Shown here: positions 38,792 through 46,756 of the stretch, in pieces
Layout: each line of letters begins with the position of its first letter
How positions within the stretch are numbered: position 1 is the first letter of the stretch
Assembly: GCF_003443735.1 (NCBI RefSeq)
Contig: NZ_CP031969.1
Coordinates: 2,728,001-2,792,000 of the forward strand
Source: Streptomyces sp. CC0208
GTDB taxonomy: Bacteria; Actinomycetota; Actinomycetes; Streptomycetales; Streptomycetaceae
Direction of reading: 5' to 3'
DNA: 64,000 nt
Notes under the pieces: generated by a model
What the model was told of the DNA's origin: nothing
The model's input: the letters and a program-made list of their open reading frames with translations, nothing else
Database searches by the model: none
Translations under genes and position numbers: made by a program

Positions 38792-40650
38792 CGGCCCCCA
38801 CGACGTCCGCGCCCACCGCGGACCAGGAGCCCGGCCCGCCCGGGCCGAAGGACACCGACGACGCCTTCGACCACGACCGCCTGCCCGCTCCCCCGGGCGC
38901 CACCGCTCTCCTGCTGCGCTCACTGCTCGCGCCCATGAAGGCGCGGGTCGCCGTGACGACCCTTCTGCTGCTGCTCCAGCAGGCGGCCGTGCAGGCGGGT
39001 CCGCTGCTGGTGGCGTACGCCATCGACCGCGCGGTGCCCGCGTTCCGGGACCACGACAACGGCCCGCTGATCGCGGTCGGCGCCGGCTATCTGCTGTGCT
39101 CGCTGGCCTCCGGCGGGCTCCAGTACGCGTTCATCCTGGCCTCCGCGCGCGTCAACCAGGACGTGCTGCTCGACCTGCGCGGCCGGATCTTCCGGCACGC
39201 CCAGGCGCTGAGCATCGACTTCCACGAGCGCTACACCTCGGGCCGGCTGATCTCCCGTTCGACGACGGACGTGGAATCGCTGCGCGAGCTGCTCAGCGAG
39301 GGTCTTCAGGAACTCGTCACCGTCATCCTGTCCTTCCTCTACATCTCCGCCCTGCTGCTCTGGCTGGACCTCGGTCTCGGCGCGGTCGCGGTGGCGTCCT
39401 TCGTGCCGCTGTACCTGCTCGTGCGGGTCTACCGGCAGCGCGCGGGCCGGGTGTACCAGAAGCGCTCGACCGCGATCGCCGCCGTGATCGTGAAGTTCGT
39501 GGAGACGATGAACGGCATCCGGCCGGTGCGCACGTTCCGCCGCGAGGCCGCCAACGACGCCGACTTCGCCGTACTGAACAAGCGGCACGAGCGGGTGAAC
39601 GGCGACGCGCTCCTCGAGATGGCCCGCTATGTCGTCGGGTCCCGGCTGGTCGCCAACACGGCCGTCGCGGGGATCGTGCTGTGGGGCGCCTACCGGGTGG
39701 CGCAGGACTCCCTGGAGCTGGGTGTGCTGGCCGCCGCGGTGCTGTATCTGCGCAGGCTGTACGACCCGATCGACCGGCTCGGGATGTTCCTGAACTCCTA
39801 CCAGTCGGCGGCCGCCTCCCTGGAGAAGATCGCGGGCCTGCTCGCCCAGACCCCGACCGTGCCCGAGCCGTCCACGCCCAGGCAGCTCCCGGTGCTCGAG
39901 ACCTCGGACCGTCCCGGCCGTGAGGTCGTCTTCGAGGGTGTCTCGTTCGGCTACCGCACCGGTGGCGAGGTGCTCCCCCGGTTCGACCTCACCCTGCCCG
40001 CCGGGCAGACCGTCGCGGTGGTCGGCTCGACCGGCGCCGGCAAGTCGACTCTGGCGAAGCTGCTGGCCCGCTTCTACGACCCCTCCCACGGGCGGATCCT
40101 GCTCGACGGCGTCGACCTGCGCGAGCTGGCGATGCCCGAACTGCGGCGCGGGGTGGTCATGGTGACGCAGGAGGCGTTCCTGTTCTCCGGCACGGTCGCC
40201 GAGAACATCGCGATCGGCCGCCCGGACGCCGGCCGCGAGGAGATCGAGCGGGCCGCGAAGGCGATCGGGGCGCATGACTTCATCAGCGCGCTGCCCGACG
40301 GGTACGACACGGACGTTCGCAAGCGGGGTGGCCGTATCTCGGCAGGGCAGCGCCAACTCGTGGCGTTCGCGCGGGCGTTGCTCGCCGATCCGGCGGTGCT
40401 GATCCTGGACGAGGCGACCAGCTCGCTCGACGTACCGGGCGAGCGAGCCGTGCAGCGCGCGATGGCGACGGTCCTGAAGGGCCGAACCGCCGTGGTGATC
40501 GCGCACCGGCTGTCGACCGTGGAGATCGCCGACCGGGTCCTCGTCATGGAGCACGGCAGAATCGTCGAGGACGGCACACCCGCCGAACTCGTCGCGGGCA
40601 CGGGCCGGTTCGCCGATCTGCACCGGGCGTGGCGGGACAGTCTGGCGTGA
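38788..40650 (+). CDS. ABC half-exporter B (consensus partner)
   Basis: A 620-residue half-exporter. About 45 Pro/Asp-rich cytoplasmic residues precede the six-helix domain, then a nucleotide-binding domain with Walker A GSTGAGKST, Walker B LILDEATSSLD and H-loop AHRLST. The signature is the variant ISAGQRQLVAFARAL. ATG overlaps the stop of half-exporter A (ATGA). With A supplying a consensus LSGGQ, the composite site using B's Walker motifs is complete, whereas the other site lacks a catalytic Glu. Confidence 0.93.
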   Translation: MTAPTTSAPTADQEPGPPGPKDTDDAFDHDRLPAPPGATALLLRSLLAPMKARVAVTTLLLLLQQAAVQAGPLLVAYAIDRAVPAFRDHDNGPLIAVGAGYLLCSLASGGLQYAFILASARVNQDVLLDLRGRIFRHAQALSIDFHERYTSGRLISRSTTDVESLRELLSEGLQELVTVILSFLYISALLLWLDLGLGAVAVASFVPLYLLVRVYRQRAGRVYQKRSTAIAAVIVKFVETMNGIRPVRTFRREAANDADFAVLNKRHERVNGDALLEMARYVVGSRLVANTAVAGIVLWGAYRVAQDSLELGVLAAAVLYLRRLYDPIDRLGMFLNSYQSAAASLEKIAGLLAQTPTVPEPSTPRQLPVLETSDRPGREVVFEGVSFGYRTGGEVLPRFDLTLPAGQTVAVVGSTGAGKSTLAKLLARFYDPSHGRILLDGVDLRELAMPELRRGVVMVTQEAFLFSGTVAENIAIGRPDAGREEIERAAKAIGAHDFISALPDGYDTDVRKRGGRISAGQRQLVAFARALLADPAVLILDEATSSLDVPGERAVQRAMATVLKGRTAVVIAHRLSTVEIADRVLVMEHGRIVEDGTPAELVAGTGRFADLHRAWRDSLA

Positions 40651-40678
40651 GCCGCCACATGTACGACCAGGGGGATGT

Positions 40679-42421
40679 GTGATCGACGCGTACGAGGATC
40701 CCGGCACGCCCGATGTCCGGGGCGGCTGGCGGTATCTGTGGTGGCTGGTGCGCTGCCAGCCGGGGCGGTCCGTGGCCGGGGCGCTGCTGGGCAGTTCCTG
40801 GATGGTGCTGCTGGCGGCGACGCCGTATCTGATGGCGAAGGCGATCGACGAGGGCCTGGAGCCGGGCGACTGGGCGGCGCTGGCCGGCTGGAGCTGCGCG
40901 CTGTTCGTGGTCGGTTCGTTCAACGCCTGGCTGAGCATCATGCGGCACCGCACGATGACCCGGGTGCGGATGGACGCCAACTTCCGCACGGTCAAGGTGG
41001 TCGTCGGACAGGCGGTCCGTCTCGGCGCCGCCCTCTCGCGCCGCACCGGGGCCGGGGAGGTCGTCACGATCGGCGTGGGCGACGTGCAGACGATCGCCGG
41101 CGCCCTGACCGTCGTCGGCCCGGGCGTGGGCGCGTGTGTCGCCTACCTGACGGTCGCCGCCCTGCTGGTGTCGGTCTCCCCGGTCCTCGCTGCCGTCGTC
41201 CTCCTCGGCATCCCGGCGATCGTCGTGCTCGTGGGCCCCTTCCTGTCCCGCCTCCAGGGCACCGAGACGGAGTACCGCGACCGCCAGGGCGTCCTCACCG
41301 CCCGTATCGCCGACCTCGCGGGCGGCCTGCGCGTCCTCAACGGCCTCGGCGGCAAGAGCCTGGTCGCCGACGCCTTTCACCGCGACTCCCAACGCCTGCG
41401 GGCCCAGGGCTACCGGGTCGGCGCGGTCACCAGCTGGGTGCAGGCCCTCGGCGTCGGCCTGCCCACCCTGTTCCTCGCCGTCGTCACCTGGCTGGCGGCC
41501 CGCCTGGCCGCCGAAGGGGACATCACGGTGGGCGAGTTGGTGGCGGTGTACGGCTATGTCGCGGTCCTCGTGGGGCCGGTGGCGTTCTGGGTGGAGTGCG
41601 GGTACCAACTGAGCCGGGGGGTGGTGGCGGCGAGGCGGGTGGTGCGGTTCCTGCGGCTGGAGCCGCTGGAGGACCGGGGCACGAGGGATGCCCCGGCGGA
41701 ACCGTCGGTCCTGCACGACCCGGAGTCGGGGGTGAGCATCCTCCCGGGCCGCCTGACGGCACTGGCCTCGGCGCACCCGGCGGATTCGGCAACGGTCCTG
41801 GACCGCTTGGCCCGCTACACCCCGTCGGGGGCGACCTGGGCCGGCGTCCCGCTGGACGAGATCAGGCTGCCCCAGATCAGAGAGCACATCCTGATAGCGG
41901 ACCACGAGGCGGACCTGTTCGCAGGCGATCTACGTGAGATGGTCGCGCCCCAAAGGGGCGCGGGGCTGTATCAACATGCGGCTCCGCCGCAGGGCGCGAC
42001 CAGCCACAACGAACTCGCAGCCGCCCTGCACGCGGCCGTGGCAGACGACATCGTGCAAGGTCTCCCGGACGGCCTCGACTCCCCCATCGACGCCCAGGCC
42101 CGTAACCTCTCCGGCGGCCAGCGCCAGCGCATCCGACTTGCAAGAGCCCTTCTCGCCGACCCGGACGTCCTCCTCGCCATAGAACCCACCTCCGCCCTGG
42201 ACGCTCACACAGAGGCCCTCGTGGCCGAACGCCTACGCGCGGCGAGAGACGGCCGCACCACAGCCGTCACCACCACCTCCCCCCTGGTACTGGACCACGC
42301 CGACACCGTCCTCTACCTGGTCGACGGCAAGCTCGCGGCGACCGGAACCCACCAGCGACTCCTCACCGAGGAACCGGGATACCGGGCCCTGGTCGCCCGA
42401 GACGTGGAGGTCATGAAGTGA
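40679..42421 (+). CDS. ABC half-exporter C with inactive Walker motifs and a repeat insertion
   Basis: A 580-residue half-exporter. The membrane domain (about 30-300) is normal. In the nucleotide-binding domain the Walker A glycine-lysine loop is absent (ILPGRLTALASAHPADSATV in its place), Walker B reads LLAIEPTSALD without the Asp, and the H-loop His is missing (TTTSPLVL), yet the signature [16 protein letters not shown] is perfect. A dispersed intergenic-type repeat (41942-42010) is inserted in frame before the signature, adding about 18-24 residues (RGAGLYQHAAPPQGATS). GTG start with AGGGGG upstream. It overlaps half-exporter D by 4 bp and probably dimerises with it. Confidence 0.88.
   Translation: MIDAYEDPGTPDVRGGWRYLWWLVRCQPGRSVAGALLGSSWMVLLAATPYLMAKAIDEGLEPGDWAALAGWSCALFVVGSFNAWLSIMRHRTMTRVRMDANFRTVKVVVGQAVRLGAALSRRTGAGEVVTIGVGDVQTIAGALTVVGPGVGACVAYLTVAALLVSVSPVLAAVVLLGIPAIVVLVGPFLSRLQGTETEYRDRQGVLTARIADLAGGLRVLNGLGGKSLVADAFHRDSQRLRAQGYRVGAVTSWVQALGVGLPTLFLAVVTWLAARLAAEGDITVGELVAVYGYVAVLVGPVAFWVECGYQLSRGVVAARRVVRFLRLEPLEDRGTRDAPAEPSVLHDPESGVSILPGRLTALASAHPADSATVLDRLARYTPSGATWAGVPLDEIRLPQIREHILIADHEADLFAGDLREMVAPQRGAGLYQHAAPPQGATSHNELAAALHAAVADDIVQGLPDGLDSPIDAQARNLSGGQRQRIRLARALLADPDVLLAIEPTSALDAHTEALVAERLRAARDGRTTAVTTTSPLVLDHADTVLYLVDGKLAATGTHQRLLTEEPGYRALVARDVEVMK
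41942..42010. repeat. dispersed Streptomyces repeat, copy B, inside a coding region
   Basis: The reverse-complement copy of the element at 14119-14193. It shares, in order, GTGGCTGGTCGCGCC, GCGGCGGAGCCGCA and ACAGCCCCGCGCCCCT, differing in short spacers. It lies within half-exporter C without breaking the frame. The helical subdomain of the nucleotide-binding domain therefore contains an insertion that other family members lack. Confidence 0.8.
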
Positions 42422-44172
42422 GCAAGGGCCACCTCCCGGTCGCCGACCAGGCCGCCGTCCGGCAGGCCGCGGTCCGCCTGATCCGCAAGGACGCCCGCGC
42501 CTTCACCGCCGTACTCGCCCTGAACGCGGCCGCCGCCCTCACCGGCCTCGCCGGCCCGTGGCTGCTCGGCCGGATCATCGACGAGGTGCGCGCCGGTGCG
42601 GGCGTGGCCGCGGTGGACCGGCTCTCCCTCGTCCTCGTGGGGTGCGCGAGCACCCAGCTCCTCCTCGCCCGCTGGGCCCGCTACGTCGGCCACCGCTTCG
42701 GTGAACGCACCCTCGCGCGCGTCCGCGAGGAGTTCGTGGAGCGCACGCTCGCCCTGCCCGCCTCCGTCGTGGAACGCGCGGGCACCGGTGACCTCACCGC
42801 CCGCGGTACCGCCGATGTCGCCACCGTCGGCACCACGCTCCGCGACGCGGGTCCCGAACTGCTCATCAACTCCGTGCAGTTCCTGTTCCTGCTCGCCGCG
42901 GTCTTCGTCCTGGACCCGCTGCTCGGCGCGGTCGGCGTGTTCGGACTGCTGCCCATCTGGTTCGTCCTGCGCTGGTATCTGCGCCGGGCGAGGGACGGCT
43001 ACCTGGCGGAGGGCGAGGCCACCTCCGACGTCGCCGAGATCCTGGCGGCCACCGCGTCCGGTGCTCGCACGGTCGAGGCGCTGCGGCTGCAGGAGCGGCG
43101 CGTCCGGGCGAGCCGGGAGGCCCTCGACACGGCTCGCCGCACCCGCCTCTACACCCTGTACCTGCGCAGTGTGTTCTTCCCCGTGGTGGAGGTGGCGTAC
43201 ATCCTGCCCGTGGCCGGTGTGCTCCTGGTCGGCGGGATGCTGCACGCGCGGGGACTGATGAGCCTGGGCTCGGTCGTGGCGGCCGCCCTTTATCTGCAGC
43301 AACTGGTCAATCCGCTCGACCAGATCCTCGTACGGGTCGAACAACTCCAGTCGAGCGGCGCCTCGTTCGCCCGGGTGGAAGGCCTCGCCGAGGCTCCGCG
43401 CACCGACTCCGGGGACTCCCCCACCCCCGACGGCGACCGCATCGACGTCACCGACGTCCGCTACTCCTACGGCCGCGGGATCGAGGTCCTGCACGGCGTC
43501 GACCTGACCGTGCGCCCCGGCGAACGGCTCGCGGTGGTCGGGCCGTCCGGCGCCGGGAAGACCACTCTGAGCAGGCTGCTCGCGGGCGTCGACGCGCCGA
43601 CCTCCGGATCGGTGACCGTGGGCGGGGTCCCGGTCGTCGGCCTGGATCCCGAGCAGCTGCGCCGCCAGGTCGTCCTGGTCACCCAGGAGCACCACGTCTT
43701 CCTGGGCACGGTCCGCGACAACCTCCTCATCGCCGAACCCGGCGCCCGGGACGAGGAGTTGTGGGCCGCCCTGGCCGCCGTGGGAGCCGACGGGTGGGTG
43801 CGGGAGCTGCCCGAGGGGCTCGACACCGCTCTCGGCGAGGACGGTTGCCGTACGGACGGCTCACAGGCGCAGCAACTCGCCCTGGCCCGGGTGGTGTTGG
43901 CGGACCCGCACACTCTGATCCTCGACGAGGCGACCGCGCTCCTCGATCCCACGACCGCGCGGCACACCGAGCGCGCCCTGGGCGCCGTACTCGAAGGGCG
44001 CACGGTCATCGCGATCGCGCACCGGCTGCACACCGCGCACGACGCCGACCGGGTGGCGGTGATGGAGGACGGCCTGCTGACCGAACTCGGCACGCACGAG
44101 GAACTGGTGGCGGCGGACGGGGCGTACGCGGCGCTGTGGGGGTCGTGGCACGGGGGGCCGGGCGGCAGCTGA
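42418..44172 (+). CDS. ABC half-exporter D with degenerate signature motif
   Basis: A 584-residue half-exporter with a six-helix domain (about 28-310). Walker A GPSGAGKTT, Walker B LILDEATALLD and H-loop AHRLHT are all intact, but the LSGGQ signature is replaced by TDGSQAQQLALAR. This is the mirror image of half-exporter C, which keeps only the signature. In a C-D dimer, one ATP site (D Walker motifs plus C signature) is fully consensus and the other fully degenerate. GTG start overlaps the C stop by 4 bp (GTGA). Substrate unknown. Confidence 0.92.
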   Translation: MSKGHLPVADQAAVRQAAVRLIRKDARAFTAVLALNAAAALTGLAGPWLLGRIIDEVRAGAGVAAVDRLSLVLVGCASTQLLLARWARYVGHRFGERTLARVREEFVERTLALPASVVERAGTGDLTARGTADVATVGTTLRDAGPELLINSVQFLFLLAAVFVLDPLLGAVGVFGLLPIWFVLRWYLRRARDGYLAEGEATSDVAEILAATASGARTVEALRLQERRVRASREALDTARRTRLYTLYLRSVFFPVVEVAYILPVAGVLLVGGMLHARGLMSLGSVVAAALYLQQLVNPLDQILVRVEQLQSSGASFARVEGLAEAPRTDSGDSPTPDGDRIDVTDVRYSYGRGIEVLHGVDLTVRPGERLAVVGPSGAGKTTLSRLLAGVDAPTSGSVTVGGVPVVGLDPEQLRRQVVLVTQEHHVFLGTVRDNLLIAEPGARDEELWAALAAVGADGWVRELPEGLDTALGEDGCRTDGSQAQQLALARVVLADPHTLILDEATALLDPTTARHTERALGAVLEGRTVIAIAHRLHTAHDADRVAVMEDGLLTELGTHEELVAADGAYAALWGSWHGGPGGS

Positions 44173-44223
44173 CCCGACGGGACCGTATATCGAACATGAA
44201 CTACCGGACAACGGACCGTTTCC

Positions 44224-44277
44224 GGCCAAGTTTCTGACGCGCTCCTGACAGTACGGGCTTTCCGGTGCCACTCTTCC
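44224..44277 (+). promoter_or_regulatory. promoter block shared by the two M4 protease genes, copy 1
   Basis: GGCCAA (44224-44229), TGACA (44246-44250) and TGCCACTCTTCC (44266-44277) occur in the same order and at nearly the same spacing upstream of the second protease gene. The intervening bases are partly conserved (TACG, GC). This looks like a common promoter or activator site rather than chance. Confidence 0.55.
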
Positions 44278-44423
44278 CACGGCCGCTTCACAGCAACCTC
44301 ACAGATTTCTCGCTGTGTTCTGATCCGCGGCCGCCTGCACCTCGTTCCGCGTACCGCCCGGACGGTCGACCCACCGTCCGGTCTCCCCTGGCCGCGCGAT
44401 CCGCGGCCGCGCAGAAGGAGTCA

Positions 44424-46472
44424 GTGTTGAGAGACAGTTCCTCCCACAGACGCGCCCCCCACACGCTGCACCGCAAGGCCGCCGCCGTGGCCCTGGTCGG
44501 TGTCTCCGCCCTGATCGCCGCGGCCGTCCAGTCGGGCGCCGCCACCGCAGCCCCGGCGAAGGCACCGTCGGCCGCGGGCAAGGTGCTCCCGGGCGCCGAG
44601 TCCCTCAAGCTCACCCCCGCCCAGCGCGCCGCGCTGATCCGCGAGGCGAACGCGACCAAGGCGGACACCGCCAAGGACCTCGGCCTCGGCGCCAAGGAGA
44701 AGCTGGTCGTCCGTGACGTCGTCAAGGACGGCAACGGCACGCTGCACACCCGCTTCGAGCGCACCTACGACGGCCTGCCCGTCCTCGGCGGCGACCTCGT
44801 CGTGGAGACCACGAAGTCGGGCGCGACCGAGGGCGTCGTCAAGGCGACCACCAAGACCATCAAGGTCGCCTCGGTGACGCCGAAGGTGTCCGCGGCCAAG
44901 GCGTCGGCACAGGCCCTCAAGGCAGCGCAGGCGGCCGGCGCCGACAAGGCCGGCACCGACCGCGCCCCGCGCAAGGTGATCTGGGCCGGCAACGGCACCC
45001 CGACCCTGGCGTACGAGACGGTCGTCGGCGGCCTCCAGGAGGACGGCACGCCGAACCAGTTGCACGTCATCACCGACGCCGCCACCGGCGCGAAGCTGTA
45101 CGAGTACCAGGGCATCGAGACCGGCACCGGCAACACCATGTACAGCGGCACGGTCACCCTCGGCACCACGCAGTCCGGGTCGACGTACAACCTGACCGAC
45201 GGGGCGCGCGGCAACCACAAGACGTACAACCTCAACCACGGCACCTCCGGCACCGGCACCCTCTTCTCGGGGCCCGACGACGTCTGGGGCAACGGCAGCG
45301 CCTCCAACGCGGAGACGGCCGGCGCGGACGCGCACTACGGTGCCGCGCTCACCTGGGACTACTACAAGAACGTGCAGGGGCGTTCGGGCATCCGCGGTGA
45401 CGGGGTCGGCGCGTACTCCCGCGTCCACTACGGCAACAACTACGTCAACGCGTTCTGGGACGACAGCTGCTTCTGCATGACGTACGGCGACGGGTCGGGC
45501 AACACCCACCCGTTGACGGCGATCGACGTGGCCGGTCACGAGATGACCCACGGCGTCACGTCGAACACCGCGGGGCTCAACTACTCGGGTGAGTCCGGCG
45601 GGCTGAACGAGGCGACCTCCGACATCTTCGGCACGGCCGTGGAGTTCTACGCCAACAACTCCTCCGACGTCGGTGACTACCTCATCGGCGAGAAGATCAA
45701 CATCAACGGCGACGGCACCCCGTTGCGGTACATGGACAAGCCGAGCAAGGACGGCGCGTCCAAGGACAGTTGGTACTCGGGGATCGGGTCGGTGGACGTC
45801 CACTACTCGTCCGGGCCCGCGAACCACTTCTTCTACCTCCTGTCGGAGGGCAGCGGCACCAAGACCATCAACGGTGTCACCTACAACTCCCCGACCTCGG
45901 ACGGCCTTCCGGTCACTGGTATCGGCCGGGACAAGGCGGAGAAGATCTGGTTCCGCGCGCTGACCACGAAGTTCACGTCGACGACGAACTACGCGGCGGC
46001 CCGCACCGGCACCCTCGCGGCGGCCGGTGAGCTGTACGGCACGACGAGCGCCGAGTACACGGCCGTGGCGAACGCCTGGGCGGGCGTGGCGGTCGGCTCG
46101 CGTCCCGGCGGCGGTGGTGGCGGCACCTCGTTCGAGTCCACCACCGACGTATCGATTCCGGACAACGGGGTGGCGGTCAATTCGCCTATCACCGTCTCAG
46201 GGCGTACGGGCAACGCGCCCTCGAACCTCGCGGTCTCGGTCGACATCGTGCACACCTACATCGGTGACCTCCGGGTGCAGCTGATCGCCCCCGACGGCAC
46301 GGCGTACACGCTCAAGGCGTACGGCACCGGTGGCAGCACCGACAACCTCAACACCACGTACACGGTGAACGCGTCCTCCGAGGTCGCCAACGGGACCTGG
46401 CAGTTGCGGGTCCAGGACAACGCGGCCCAGGACACCGGCTACATCAACGGCTGGAAGCTGACCTTCCCGTAG
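44424..46472 (+). CDS. secreted thermolysin-like (M4) protease with P domain
   Basis: A preproprotease of about 682 residues. Order: signal peptide ending near ATAAPAKA, FTP/PepSY propeptide (LGAKEKLVVRDVV...RTYDGLPVLGGDLVVE), M4 catalytic domain, and a C-terminal P/Homo-B domain (last 120 residues, DVSIPDNG...WKLTFP). Zinc ligands are H372, H376 (HEMTH) and E396 (GLNEATSD), spaced as in thermolysin. The start is GTG at 44424 or the adjacent TTG at 44427; AAGGAG lies 3 or 6 nt upstream. It is followed by a strong terminator and then a paralogue lacking the P domain. Confidence 0.94.
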   Translation: MLRDSSSHRRAPHTLHRKAAAVALVGVSALIAAAVQSGAATAAPAKAPSAAGKVLPGAESLKLTPAQRAALIREANATKADTAKDLGLGAKEKLVVRDVVKDGNGTLHTRFERTYDGLPVLGGDLVVETTKSGATEGVVKATTKTIKVASVTPKVSAAKASAQALKAAQAAGADKAGTDRAPRKVIWAGNGTPTLAYETVVGGLQEDGTPNQLHVITDAATGAKLYEYQGIETGTGNTMYSGTVTLGTTQSGSTYNLTDGARGNHKTYNLNHGTSGTGTLFSGPDDVWGNGSASNAETAGADAHYGAALTWDYYKNVQGRSGIRGDGVGAYSRVHYGNNYVNAFWDDSCFCMTYGDGSGNTHPLTAIDVAGHEMTHGVTSNTAGLNYSGESGGLNEATSDIFGTAVEFYANNSSDVGDYLIGEKININGDGTPLRYMDKPSKDGASKDSWYSGIGSVDVHYSSGPANHFFYLLSEGSGTKTINGVTYNSPTSDGLPVTGIGRDKAEKIWFRALTTKFTSTTNYAAARTGTLAAAGELYGTTSAEYTAVANAWAGVAVGSRPGGGGGGTSFESTTDVSIPDNGVAVNSPITVSGRTGNAPSNLAVSVDIVHTYIGDLRVQLIAPDGTAYTLKAYGTGGSTDNLNTTYTVNASSEVANGTWQLRVQDNAAQDTGYINGWKLTFP

Positions 46473-46490
46473 GTCGCTCCCGCGCGGACA

Positions 46491-46538
46491 GGGCGCCGCT
46501 CCGGTGGTTCGAATCCCCCGGGGCGGCGCCCTCTTTTT
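46491..46538 (+). terminator. strong intrinsic terminator with T-arm-like loop
   Basis: A 14-bp stem, GGGCGCCGCTCCGG with CCGGGGCGGCGCCC (one G-U pair), followed by TCTTTTT. The loop contains GGTTCGAATCC, identical to a common tRNA T-arm sequence. It ends the first M4 protease transcript. Confidence 0.88.
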
Positions 46539-46625
46539 GCCTCTCCATGACCGATGGCTTGTTGGGGCTTTGCCCAGGTCAACGCGGTTTACATGCCTGC
46601 AATGTTCATCCAGCCGTCGACTTTC

Positions 46626-46678
46626 GGCCAACATCACTTGGGGGTCATGACATGTACGCGCCTTGATGCCACTCTTCC
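46626..46678 (+). promoter_or_regulatory. promoter block shared by the two M4 protease genes, copy 2
   Basis: GGCCAA (46626-46631), TGACA (46648-46652) and TGCCACTCTTCC (46667-46678), matching the block upstream of the first M4 protease gene with spacings differing by only 1-2 nt. The protease start codon lies about 80 nt downstream. Confidence 0.55.
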
Positions 46679-46756
46679 TCACAACCGCCGCACAACTTCA
46701 CAACCACCCCGGCAGGCAACCCCACGCCGTCCGGGCTCCCCCACGAAGGAGCTTGT

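Noticed and set aside
44266..44423. A conserved short leader peptide (MPLF...) before each M4 protease
   Set aside because: Only the first four codons agree and the frames differ relative to the two protease genes, so conservation is better explained as a DNA motif.
46501..46531. Possible tRNA gene because of GGTTCGAATCC
   Set aside because: No anticodon arm, D arm or acceptor stem can be built upstream; the sequence is a single long hairpin followed by a U-tract, so it is listed as a terminator.
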